Shown here: positions 27,074 through 35,645 of the stretch, piece by piece
How the letters are laid out: every line of letters starts with the position of its first letter
Numbering within the stretch: position 1 is the first letter of the stretch
DNA from: CBDUEF01 sp018063485
GTDB lineage: Bacteria; Pseudomonadota; Alphaproteobacteria; Rhodobacterales; Rhodobacteraceae
Assembly: GCA_037045435.1 (NCBI GenBank)
Contig: JBAOID010000003.1
Location: 248,001-312,000 of the forward strand
Length of the DNA: 64,000 bases
Direction of reading: 5' to 3'
Made by a program: the position numbers and the translations under genes
Notes under the pieces: generated by a model
The model's database searches: none
The model's input: only the letters and a program-made list of their open reading frames with translations
Told to the model about the DNA's origin: nothing

Positions 27074-29934
27074 ATGACCCTTGCGCTTATTGCCGCCCTG
27101 CCATTTCTTGGTGCGTTGCTGCCCGGTTTGACCATCCGGTCGGGGCGCAATGCCTGTGCTGGAATAACGGGGGCAGTGACGGCGCTGGCCCTGGTGTTGC
27201 TGGCGGTTCAGGCCCCTGCCGTCTTGCGCGGCGAGGTGGTGCAGACCCGGATCGAGTGGATCCCGGCGTTGGGGCTGAACGCGAATTTCATGCTGGACGG
27301 GTTGGGCCTGCTGTTTGCCGGGATGATCCTTGGCATCGGGCTGTTGATCATCCTTTATGCGCGGTTCTATTTGGCGAAATCTGATCCGATGGGGCAGTTT
27401 TACACCTACCTCATGCTGTTTCAAGGCGCGATGCTGGGAATTGTTCTGTCAGACAACCTTTTGTTATTGCTGATATTCTGGGAGTTGACGTCGCTGTCGT
27501 CCTTCCTGTTGATCGGCTATTGGAAGCATCTGCCCGAGGGCCGCGCGGGTGCGCGCATGGCGCTGACGGTGACGGGTGCCGGTGGCCTTGCGATGATCGC
27601 AGGGATGCTGATTTTGGGCAATATCGCGGGGTCTTATGATCTGAGCGCTATTCTGACCCAGAAAGACGTCATTCAGGCCAGCCCTTATTATCTGCCAGCG
27701 CTGATCCTGATCCTGATCGGGGCGTTCACGAAATCGGCGCAGTTTCCGTTCCATTTCTGGTTGCCTCAGGCGATGGCCGCGCCCACTCCGGTCTCGGCCT
27801 ATCTGCATTCGGCGACGATGGTGAAAGCCGGGATTGTTCCTGATGGCAAGGATGTGGCCAGTGTTGGCGGGAACCGAGGCGTGGTTCCTGATCGTGGCGA
27901 CCACCGGGCTCTTCACCATGGCCTTTGCCGCCAAAGTGGCGCTGTTCAAGGATGATCTGAAGGCGATTCTGGCCTATTCCACCGTCAGCCATCTGGGGTT
28001 GATCACCTTTCTGTTGGGGCTGGGCACCAAAGCCGGGGCGATTGCGGCCGTGCTGCACATCATCTGTCATGCCACCTTCAAGGCGGCGCTGTTCATGGTG
28101 GCAGGGATTGTGGACCATGCGGCCCATACCCGCGATATCCGCAGTTTGGGCGGCCTGCGCCATGTGATGCCGATCACCTTTGCGCTGGCGTTGATTGCCA
28201 CCCTGTCGATGGCCGGAGTGCCGCCGTTGAACGGGTTTCTGTCCAAGGAAATGATGCTGGAAGAGGCGGCGCATACCGCTTGGCTGGGGCTGCATTGGCT
28301 GCTGCCTTTGGTGGCCGTGGGCGGGGCGCTGTTGTCGGTGGCCTATTCGTTGCGCTTTATCGGGCACGGGTTTTTCGGGCCGTTGCGCAGTGATTACCCC
28401 ACGATGCCGCATGATCCGGGCTTTGGGCTATGGGCTGCGCCCGCCCTGTTGGTGGCGATGGTGGGGATGATTGGCGTGATGCCGATGACCAGTGTGGGTT
28501 GGTTGGTGGATGCAGCGGCGGGCGCGGTGACGGGTGAGGCGGTTCACGCCAAGATCAAGCTGTGGCACGGCTTGCAAAGCCCGGCACTGTGGATGTCCTT
28601 GCTGGCTTTTGGTGGTGGTTTTGTGGTGCTGGGGCTTTATGGCCGCCTCGTCGCGATGTGGCAGGCGGTTGGGTTGGTCGAGGCCAAGGCGGTGTTTGAG
28701 GCAGCGATTGCCGGGATGGTCGCCATGGGCCATGGTGTGGCCTATGGGCTGCAAAATGACCGGCTGGCAAGGGCGCTGGCGGTGGCGGTGGTCACGATCA
28801 CGGGTCCTGGGGCTTTATGCCTTTCAGGGGGCTGATATGGGGCCCATCAACCGTGACCTTACCCCGGTTGAATTCACGCCGATGGTGATGGGGCTGTTGC
28901 TGACGGCGGCGCTGATGGCGGCGATTGTGCTGCATCGACAGCGGTTGATGGCGCTGTTGTTGGTGGGGGTTGTGGGCTTGGTGATCTCGCTTGGCTTTGC
29001 CTATTTGTCGGCGCCCGATCTGGCGCTTACGCAGATCGCGGTGGAAGTGGTGACAGTGGTTCTGATGCTGCTGGCGCTGAATTTTCTGCCCAAGAGCACA
29101 CCTTTGGAGACCAGCGCCTTGATCCGCGCGCGCGATGGGGTGATTGCGCTGGTGGCCGGCGGGGCGGCGGCGGCGCTGGCCTATGCTTTGATGATGCGCG
29201 ATGCGGCCTTCCCGTTGATTTCGGAATTTCATCTGGCACAATCGAAACCCGGCGCGGGCGGCACCAATGCGGTGAACACGATTATTGTGGATTTCCGGGG
29301 GTTTGATACTTACGGCGAGATCATCGTGTTGGGGATCGCGGCACTGGTGATCTATGCCTTGTCCGAAGCCTTGCTGACCTCGGGGAATGCCAGCAAGCGG
29401 CTATTGGCGCGCAATGTCGGACTGAAACAGGCGGGTGACAGGCATCCGGTGATGTTGGTGGTGGCGACGCGGCTGATGTTGCCGATTGCGATGATGGTGG
29501 GCATATATATCTATTTGCGGGGCCATAACCTGCCCGGCGGTGGCTTTGTTGCCGGACTGATTTTTGCTATTGCCTTTGTGATGCAATATCTGGCCTCGGG
29601 CCATGGCTGGACGCAGGCGCGCAAGCGGGTGGAATATCACAGCCTGATCGGGATCGGCGTGCTGGTGGCCTCGGCCACCGGTCTGGGGTCATGGGTGGCG
29701 GGGCGGCCGTTCCTGACCTCGAATTACGGCTATATCCATATTTGGCCGCTGGAGGAATTTGAGGTTGCCACGGCGGCGCTGTTCGATCTGGGCGTGTTCT
29801 TTTGCGTCTTGGGCGCGGTTTTGCTGACGCTGTTTTCGCTGTCGCGGATGGCGCAGCGCGGTGGTGAGCGGGTGGCAACCACCGCCTTTGACATCCCGCT
29901 GGTTGAGGCCATTCCCCCTGAGGAGTTGCGCTGA
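27074..29934 (+). CDS. mrpA: Mrp-type Na+/H+ antiporter subunit A fused to B, two frameshifts
   Basis: Three frames in sequence give one MrpA-MrpB protein of about 950 residues, the fused form seen in group 2 Mrp systems of alphaproteobacteria. Frame 1 (to about 27838) covers the N-terminal helices with LIFWELTSLSSFLLIGYW and FPFHFWLPQAMAAPTPVSAYLHSATMVKAGI. Frame 2 (to about 28803) has KDDLKAILAYSTVSHLGL. Frame 3 has the MrpB part with NTIIVDFRGFDTYGEIIVL and HNLPGGGFVAGL. The subunit is related to NuoL and carries proton-pathway lysines and glutamates. Its stop overlaps the start of mrpC. Both breaks look like single-base indels in otherwise perfect sequence. Confidence 0.88.
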
Positions 29935-30266
29935 TGGAGGCAATGCTGGCGGGGGTGATCGGGTTGTTGACGGCGGGCGGGATCTATCTGGTGCTGCGGC
30001 GGCGCAGTTTTCCGGTGATCCTGGGGCTGTCGCTGCTGTCTTATGCGGTGAATGTGTTCATCTTTGCCGCCGGGCGTTTGGCCCCCGGCCTGCCGCCGAT
30101 CATCGACAAGGCGGCCAAGGCTTACACTGATCCCTTGCCGCAGGCCCTGGTGTTGACGGCGATTGTGATCAGCTTTGGCATGACGGCGGTAATCGTGTTG
30201 ATGGCGCTTGGGTCTTATCTGGAATCCGGCGATGACAGTGTGGACGAAACCGGAGAGCAATTGTGA
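29934..30266 (+). CDS. mrpC: Mrp Na+/H+ antiporter subunit C
   Basis: About 110 residues with three membrane helices, related to NuoK. Typical are GIYLVLRRRSFPVILGLSLLSYAVNVFIFAAGRL and DPLPQALVLTAIVISFGMTAVIVLMALGSYLE. The start overlaps the mrpA stop and its stop overlaps mrpD, so the operon is tightly coupled. Confidence 0.93.
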   Translation: MEAMLAGVIGLLTAGGIYLVLRRRSFPVILGLSLLSYAVNVFIFAAGRLAPGLPPIIDKAAKAYTDPLPQALVLTAIVISFGMTAVIVLMALGSYLESGDDSVDETGEQL

Positions 30267-31762
30267 ACCATCTGATCATCGCCCCGGTGGTGCTGCCTGC
30301 GGTGTTGGCCGGCCTGATCGTGTTGCTGGCGCAGAATGATCTGTGGGTGCAGCGCGTGGTGTCGGTCGTCGGTACTCTGATACTTGCCATGATCGCGGGG
30401 GTGCTGCTGGTGCAGGCCAGCACTGGCGGCGCGCAGGGCTATTTTCTGGGCAACTGGCCCGCGCCTTTCGGTATCGTTTTGATGCTGGACCGGCTGTCGG
30501 CGCTGATGCTGGGGCTGACGGCGTTTTTGTCCGTCGCAGTGGTGATCTATGTGATCGGCACCGGCTGGGATGCGCGTGGCAAGCATTTTCACGCCTTGTT
30601 CCTGTTTCAACTGATGGGGTTGAACGGGGCGTTTCTGACCGGGGACGCCTTTAACCTGTTCGTGTTCTTCGAGGTGCTGCTGATCGCCTCATATGGGTTG
30701 ATGATCCATGGCGGCGGCAAGGAACGGCTGCGCGCCGGGGTGCAATATGTGGCCTATAATCTGATCGGCTCGACGCTGTTCCTGTTTGGGCTGGCGACGA
30801 TCTATTCGGTGACCGGCACGCTGAATATGGCCGATCTGGCGGTTCGGGTTGCCCAGTTACCTGCGCAAAGCGAGGCTTTGGTGCGGGTGGCGGCGGTGCT
30901 GTTGATGCTGGTTTTTGCCATCAAGGGCGCGTTGGCGCCAATGCAGTTCTGGCTGCCGGGAGCCTATGCGGCAGCACCGGGGCCGGTGGCGGCGCTGTTT
31001 GCGGTGATGACCAAAGTGGGGGCCTATGCGTTGATCCGCTTTGGCACGATGATCTTTCCGCCCACGACATTGGGCGGGTTGATCGCTCAGTTGCTTTGGC
31101 CTGCGGCGATGGTGACGATTGCACTGGGGGCCTTTGGCGTGCTGGGCGCGCGGGAATTGGCGCGGATGGTGGCTTTTGCCGCCATAGGCTCGATGGGGGT
31201 GCTGTTTTTGGTGGTGTCCGCCTTTACCCCGGCAGGCATTGCGGCGGCGCTTTATTATCTGGTCCATTCCACTCTTGCCACGGCAGCGTTGTTCTTGCTG
31301 GCCGATCTGGTGCGGGATCGTTGGGGACATAGCAATCTGGCGCAGGCCTCGGTGCCATTGGCCCAAGGCGGGCTGATTGCCGGGCTGTTCATGTTCAGTG
31401 CTGTGGCGATGGTGGGGATGCCGCCACTGTCGGGCTTTGTCGGCAAGCTGTTCGTTCTGGACGCGCTGCGCGGGCAGATGGTTTGGGCTTGGACGGCGAT
31501 CCTTGTGGCGTCGTTGCTGACGCTGATCGGTTTTGGCCGCGCGGGTTCAGCGCTGTTTTGGAAACCATATGGCGGCGGGCAAGGCCCTGAAGCGCATCCG
31601 GCCGAGCCTTGGTCGTTTTTTGCGCTTGGCCTATTGAGTGCGGCACTGGTGGCACTGACGCTCTTTGCAGGGCCGGTCTATGGCTGGCTGAATGAGACGG
31701 CGGCAGCGCTGCTTGTTCCAGTGGATTATATTGCTGCAACCAAGTTGCAAGGGGGCGAGTGA
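30263..31762 (+). CDS. mrpD: Mrp Na+/H+ antiporter subunit D
   Basis: About 499 residues, a NuoN/NuoM-like antiporter subunit with around fourteen helices. Recognisable are FNLFVFFEVLLIASYGLMIHGGGKERLRAGVQYVAYNLIGSTLFL, with the conserved glutamate in TM5, and KGALAPMQFWLPGAYAAAPGPVAALFAVMTKVGAYALIR with two conserved lysines. Together with MrpA it is thought to carry protons. It overlaps its neighbours by 4 bases on both sides. Confidence 0.94.
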   Translation: MNHLIIAPVVLPAVLAGLIVLLAQNDLWVQRVVSVVGTLILAMIAGVLLVQASTGGAQGYFLGNWPAPFGIVLMLDRLSALMLGLTAFLSVAVVIYVIGTGWDARGKHFHALFLFQLMGLNGAFLTGDAFNLFVFFEVLLIASYGLMIHGGGKERLRAGVQYVAYNLIGSTLFLFGLATIYSVTGTLNMADLAVRVAQLPAQSEALVRVAAVLLMLVFAIKGALAPMQFWLPGAYAAAPGPVAALFAVMTKVGAYALIRFGTMIFPPTTLGGLIAQLLWPAAMVTIALGAFGVLGARELARMVAFAAIGSMGVLFLVVSAFTPAGIAAALYYLVHSTLATAALFLLADLVRDRWGHSNLAQASVPLAQGGLIAGLFMFSAVAMVGMPPLSGFVGKLFVLDALRGQMVWAWTAILVASLLTLIGFGRAGSALFWKPYGGGQGPEAHPAEPWSFFALGLLSAALVALTLFAGPVYGWLNETAAALLVPVDYIAATKLQGGE

Positions 31763-32253
31763 TGCTGCGCAAACTTTATCCGCATCCTTATCTTTCGGTA
31801 CTGCTGGTGATTATCTGGATGCTGTTGGTAGACCGGTTGGCGATCGGGTCTTTGGTGATGGCCTTTGTGCTGGCCACGCTGATCCCCATTCTCACAGAAG
31901 ATTACTGGCCGAACCGGGCGATTGTGAAACACCCGCTGCGATTGGTATTCTATCTGGCCATGGTACTGTGGGATGTGGTCCTTGCCAATATTCAGGTGGC
32001 TGCGATCATCCTGTTCAAGCCCAATGACAAGATTGCGTCGAAATGGATCACCGTGCCGCTTGATCTGAAAACGCCCGAGGCGATTTCCTTGCTGGCGGGC
32101 ACGATCACCATGACTCCGGGCACTCTGACCGCCGATATGTCGGCCGATGGCAAGGCGCTCTTGATCCACGCCCTGCACGCGCCCGACCCTGACGCTTTCC
32201 GAGATGAGATCAAATCCCGCTATGAACGCCGATTGAAGGGGATATTTGCATGA
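31759..32253 (+). CDS. mrpE: Mrp Na+/H+ antiporter subunit E
   Basis: About 164 residues. Two N-terminal membrane helices are followed by LVFYLAMVLWDVVLANIQVAAIIL and a cytoplasmic domain with ISLLAGTITMTPGTLTADMSADGKALLIHALH, the signature of MrpE. It overlaps mrpD and mrpF by 4 bases each. Confidence 0.93.
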   Translation: MMLRKLYPHPYLSVLLVIIWMLLVDRLAIGSLVMAFVLATLIPILTEDYWPNRAIVKHPLRLVFYLAMVLWDVVLANIQVAAIILFKPNDKIASKWITVPLDLKTPEAISLLAGTITMTPGTLTADMSADGKALLIHALHAPDPDAFRDEIKSRYERRLKGIFA

Positions 32254-32522
32254 TTTTGGAGCTTGCGCTGACCTTTGCGTTGTCGTGCTTTTCGCTGGCA
32301 CTGCTGTTGAACCTGTGGCGGCTGGCTTCGGCCAAGGCGATGGCCGACCGGATTTTGGCGGTTGATACCATGGTGATCAACGCGATTGCGCTGATCGTCC
32401 TCTATGGCGTCAAATCCGGCACCGGGCTGAATTTCGAAGCGGCCATTCTGCTGGCGATGACCGGCTTTGTGTCAACCGTGGCGTTTTGCAAATTCCTGCT
32501 GCGCGGCAGTATCATTGAATGA
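32250..32522 (+). CDS. mrpF: Mrp Na+/H+ antiporter subunit F
   Basis: About 90 residues with three membrane helices. ADRILAVDTMVINAIALIVLYGVKSGTGLNFEAAILLAMTGFVSTVAFCKFLLRGSIIE matches the MrpF family, including the conserved aspartate of the DRILAVDT motif. It overlaps mrpE by 4 bases and is followed closely by mrpG. Confidence 0.93.
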   Translation: MILELALTFALSCFSLALLLNLWRLASAKAMADRILAVDTMVINAIALIVLYGVKSGTGLNFEAAILLAMTGFVSTVAFCKFLLRGSIIE

Positions 32523-32529
32523 GGATGCC

Positions 32530-32940
32530 ATGAGCGCTTTGGCCGAAAACCTGATTGCACTGCTGCTGATCATCGGCGGGCTGTTTGCGCTGATCGGCAG
32601 CTTTGGCCTGCTGAAGCTGCGCGACTCGATGCAGCGGCTGCATGCACCGACCAAGGCAACAACAGTAGGCGTTGGCTCGGCACTGGTTGCCTCGGCGCTC
32701 GATCTTTATTGGCAGCGCGGGGTGATCGGCTGGCAAGAGGTCATGGTGGCAGTGTTCTTGTTCATGACCGCCCCGCTGACGGCGCTTTATCTGTCAAAGG
32801 TCAATCTGCATTTCATGCCGGATCGTGGCAAACTACCTGCCACCGGCACCACAAGCGATTGGGCAACGTTTGACACCACGCTGGGATCGGGCGAGGAACC
32901 GCCGCCCGATCCCAGGCCACTCAAAACAGATGCGCGTTGA
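32530..32940 (+). CDS. mrpG: Mrp Na+/H+ antiporter subunit G
   Basis: About 136 residues with three helices: GGLFALIGSFGLLKLRDSMQRLHAPTKATTVGVGSAL is the family hallmark. The start at 32530 follows a GAGG-type site and fits the family N-terminus; the frame is open further upstream. The C-terminal extension of about 40 hydrophilic residues is longer than in many MrpG proteins. Its last 20 bases overlap the end of nhaD on the other strand. Confidence 0.92.
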   Translation: MSALAENLIALLLIIGGLFALIGSFGLLKLRDSMQRLHAPTKATTVGVGSALVASALDLYWQRGVIGWQEVMVAVFLFMTAPLTALYLSKVNLHFMPDRGKLPATGTTSDWATFDTTLGSGEEPPPDPRPLKTDAR

Positions 32941-34225
32941 TCCACATATGAACAAGGATCGAGGCGAAATAGCCCAAGGCCACCGCCCAGCTCCATTTGA
33001 TATGGCTCATGAAGGTGTAATAGCCCTTGGCCTGCCCCATCAGCGCCACCCCTGCCGCAGAACCAATCGCCAGCAATGATCCGCCGGTGCCACAGGTCAG
33101 GGTGATCAGCAGCCATTGGCCATCCGACATCGCAGGGTCCATGGTCAGAACTGCAAACATCAGCGGGATATTGTCGATAATCGCTGAGAGTCCACCGATG
33201 ATCACATTGGCATAGGTCGGCCCAAGTCCGACATATAGCGCCTCGGATGCCAGCGCGAGATAGCCCAGCACGCCCAATCCGGCCACAGCAAATATGATGC
33301 CGAAAAAGAACAGCAGCGTGTCCCATTCGACGCGCTCGATCTGGCGAAAGCTGTCCAGCACCATATCGGCATCGCTTTTGCGGGTTCCGCGCAGGATCAG
33401 GTAATAGGCCCAGATTTGCAGATAGCCCATGCCCAGCATCATGCCCAAAGCCGGCGGCAGTTGCAGGAAATTCTTGAAGGCCACGGCGGTGGCGATGGTC
33501 AGGCCAAACAGCACCACGACGCCCGCCATCCCCGGCTTTCCGCGGATGCGATCAGCGCGCGGGGTGGGTTTTTCGTTGGGAATGGCAAAATACATGAACG
33601 CTGCCGGGACCGCCCAATTCACCATCGACGGCAGGAATAGAACGAAAAACTCAAAGAACGACAGCTTGCCTTTTTGCCAGACCATCAGGGTGGTGATATC
33701 GCCAAAGGGTGAGAACGCACCGCCGGCGTTGGCGGCAACCACGATAGACACACAGCTGACGGTGATGAAACGCGGGCTTTCGCGACCCAGCGCCACCACC
33801 ACCGCCCCCATCACCAGCGCGGTCGTCAGGTTATCAAGAATGCCTGACAGCAAAAACGCCAACACCCCGGTGAGCAGGAACAACTGCCGGTAACCAAGGC
33901 CAAGACCGACCAGTTTGGCGCGCAACACATCAAAGGCGCGACGCTCTTCCAGTGTGTTCACATAGGTAATAGCCACCAGCAAAAAAAGGAATAACTCTCC
34001 ATATTCCTCTATGATTTCAATAGCATGGGAGTGGGCTTCGTTGCTGATCCCGGCTTGGGAAAAGGCGATGCCAATCACGCCCCAGATCAGGCCGGCGGCC
34101 AGCATCACCGGCTTGGATTTGCGCATATGGGTGGCTTCTTCGAAGATCACCATCAAATAGGCGACGACAAAGATCACAAGCGCGGTGATACCGGCCCAAT
34201 GCGAAGTAAAATCTGGTAGGTCCAT
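32921..34225 (-). CDS. nhaD: NhaD family Na+/H+ antiporter
   Basis: About 434 residues from ATG 34225; the frame is open another 21 codons but the membrane-proximal MDLPDFTSHWAGITALVIFVVAYLMVIFEE is a better start. Family motifs are HAIEIIEEYGELFLFLLVAITYVNTLEERRAFDVLRAKLV, GILDNLTTALVMGAVVVALG, ANAGGAFSPFGDITTLMVWQKG and GGLSAIIDNIPLMFAVLTM. NhaD proteins expel sodium in alkaline or saline conditions. Gene is convergent with the Mrp operon, giving two independent sodium antiporters side by side. Confidence 0.93.
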   Translation of the reverse strand: MDLPDFTSHWAGITALVIFVVAYLMVIFEEATHMRKSKPVMLAAGLIWGVIGIAFSQAGISNEAHSHAIEIIEEYGELFLFLLVAITYVNTLEERRAFDVLRAKLVGLGLGYRQLFLLTGVLAFLLSGILDNLTTALVMGAVVVALGRESPRFITVSCVSIVVAANAGGAFSPFGDITTLMVWQKGKLSFFEFFVLFLPSMVNWAVPAAFMYFAIPNEKPTPRADRIRGKPGMAGVVVLFGLTIATAVAFKNFLQLPPALGMMLGMGYLQIWAYYLILRGTRKSDADMVLDSFRQIERVEWDTLLFFFGIIFAVAGLGVLGYLALASEALYVGLGPTYANVIIGGLSAIIDNIPLMFAVLTMDPAMSDGQWLLITLTCGTGGSLLAIGSAAGVALMGQAKGYYTFMSHIKWSWAVALGYFASILVHMWINAHLF

Positions 34226-34490
34226 GGGGCAGGCGTCCCTGATTGTGGTGCTTTGGAGCAAGACACATAAAGCAAGGGGGCACGTCAATAGCCAAGCGGC
34301 GCGACGGTCCTGGCAACTTTGCGGTACTTTGACCAGTGCAAAGCTATCGGTCCGCTATCCATTGGACCGGATACCGGGTAAATGAAATTTGACCATCCAG
34401 TCAATTATCACGCCCGCCCTCACGCACGGCCCTTGCCAGCCCGCATTTGGCGAGGCAAGTTGGGGCCTGATCGACGTGGAGTCGCGCGTG

Positions 34491-35478
34491 ATGCATATGG
34501 CAACCAAGACCCAACTGCCCCAGGTCACCCATCTGCGCAATCAGGCGATGCAGCTTGATCTGGATTGGGTGACTTCGGTTCAAGCCAATACTTCTGCAAT
34601 CGAACACCGTGCGGCAACGCTTGGCGGGCGGCGAAGTGTGAAGAATGAGTTTCAGGCGGCGTGGCTGCTTGAAAGCCATCAGCTTGATTGATCTGACCAC
34701 CCTGTCGGGCGACGATACCGAAGGCCGGGTGAAGCGGCTTTGTGCCAAGGCGCGCCAGCCGGTTGCTCCCGGCGATGCTGGAAAAGCTGGGAATGCCCGG
34801 CCTGACCACCGGCGCGGTCTGCGTCTATCACGAGATGGTAGAGACGGCTGTGCGCGCGCTGGAAGGCAGCTCGATCCCGGTGGCGGCGGTATCGACCGGC
34901 TTTCCGGCGGGTCTTGTCGCCTTACCGCTTGCGAATTGCGGAAATCGGCGAATCGGTTCGGGCAGGCGCGCGGGAGATTGATATCGTGATCTCGCGCCGC
35001 CATGTGCTGACACAAGACTGGCAGGCGCTTTATGACGAGATGGCCGAGATGCGCGCCGAATGTGGCGAGGCGCATGTGAAGGCGATTTTGGCCACGGGTG
35101 AGTTGGGCAGCCTGCGCAATGTGGCACGGGCGTCCCTGGTGTGCATGATGGCGGGCGCCGATTTCATCAAGACCTCGACCGGCAAGGAGACCGTGAACGC
35201 CACCCTGCCTGTCAGCCTGACGATGATCCGCTGCATCCGCGATTATCAGGACCGTACCGGATATCAAGGTTGGCTACAAACCGGCGGGCGGGATTTCCAA
35301 GGCCAAGGATGCCGTTGCTGTATCTGGCGCTGATGAAAGATGAGCTGGGCCATCCATGGCTGCAAGCCGACCTGTTCCGCTTTGGCGCATCAAGTCGTTG
35401 CTGGGCGATATCGAGCGGCAGTTGGAGCATTATCTGACCGGGCAATATTCGGCGGCAAATCGTCATGCGATGGGCTGA
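34491..35478 (+). pseudogene. deoC: Deoxyribose-phosphate aldolase, broken by at least five frameshifts
   Basis: The complete DeoC sequence can be read, but only by changing frame repeatedly (near 34670, 34745, 34920, 35275 and again after 35300). Ordered pieces are ISLIDLTTLSGDDTEGRV, LGMPGLTTGAVCVYHEMVETAV, VAAVSTGFPAGL, EIDIVISR, VKAILATGEL, the Schiff-base lysine in ADFIKTSTGKETVNATLP, VGYKPAGGISKAKDA, and the C-terminal FRFGAS. DeoC splits deoxyribose 5-phosphate into glyceraldehyde 3-phosphate and acetaldehyde. It precedes an aldehyde dehydrogenase that could oxidise the acetaldehyde. All catalytic residues are conserved, so a locally poor consensus sequence is as likely as a real pseudogene. 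Confidence 0.82.
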
Positions 35479-35494
35479 ACCGATGCAGGCAAGC

Positions 35495-35605
35495 CAAGGG
35501 GCTTTGCCCCTCGCGGCGCTGCCGCTCACCCCAGGATATTTTGGGACAGATGAAATCGAGGTGAGCGCATGATTTCATCTGTCCTTAAATATCCCCGCCG
35601 GAGGC
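35495..35605. repeat. Palindromic intergenic repeat of Rhodobacteraceae type
   Basis: Perfect 14-base arms GGACAGATGAAATC (35544-35557) and its complement (35571-35584) enclose a 13-base loop. The stem extends imperfectly through AGGATATTT and AAATATCC on either side. Before it lies GGGGCTTTGCCCC, and after it CCCCGCCGGAGGC. From memory such motifs recur between genes in Rhodobacter and Roseobacter genomes. It may act as a terminator for deoC. Confidence 0.6.
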
Positions 35606-35645
35606 GCAGTTTGATGCAGGGATTTCCCGCTGAAAGGATTGTTAG

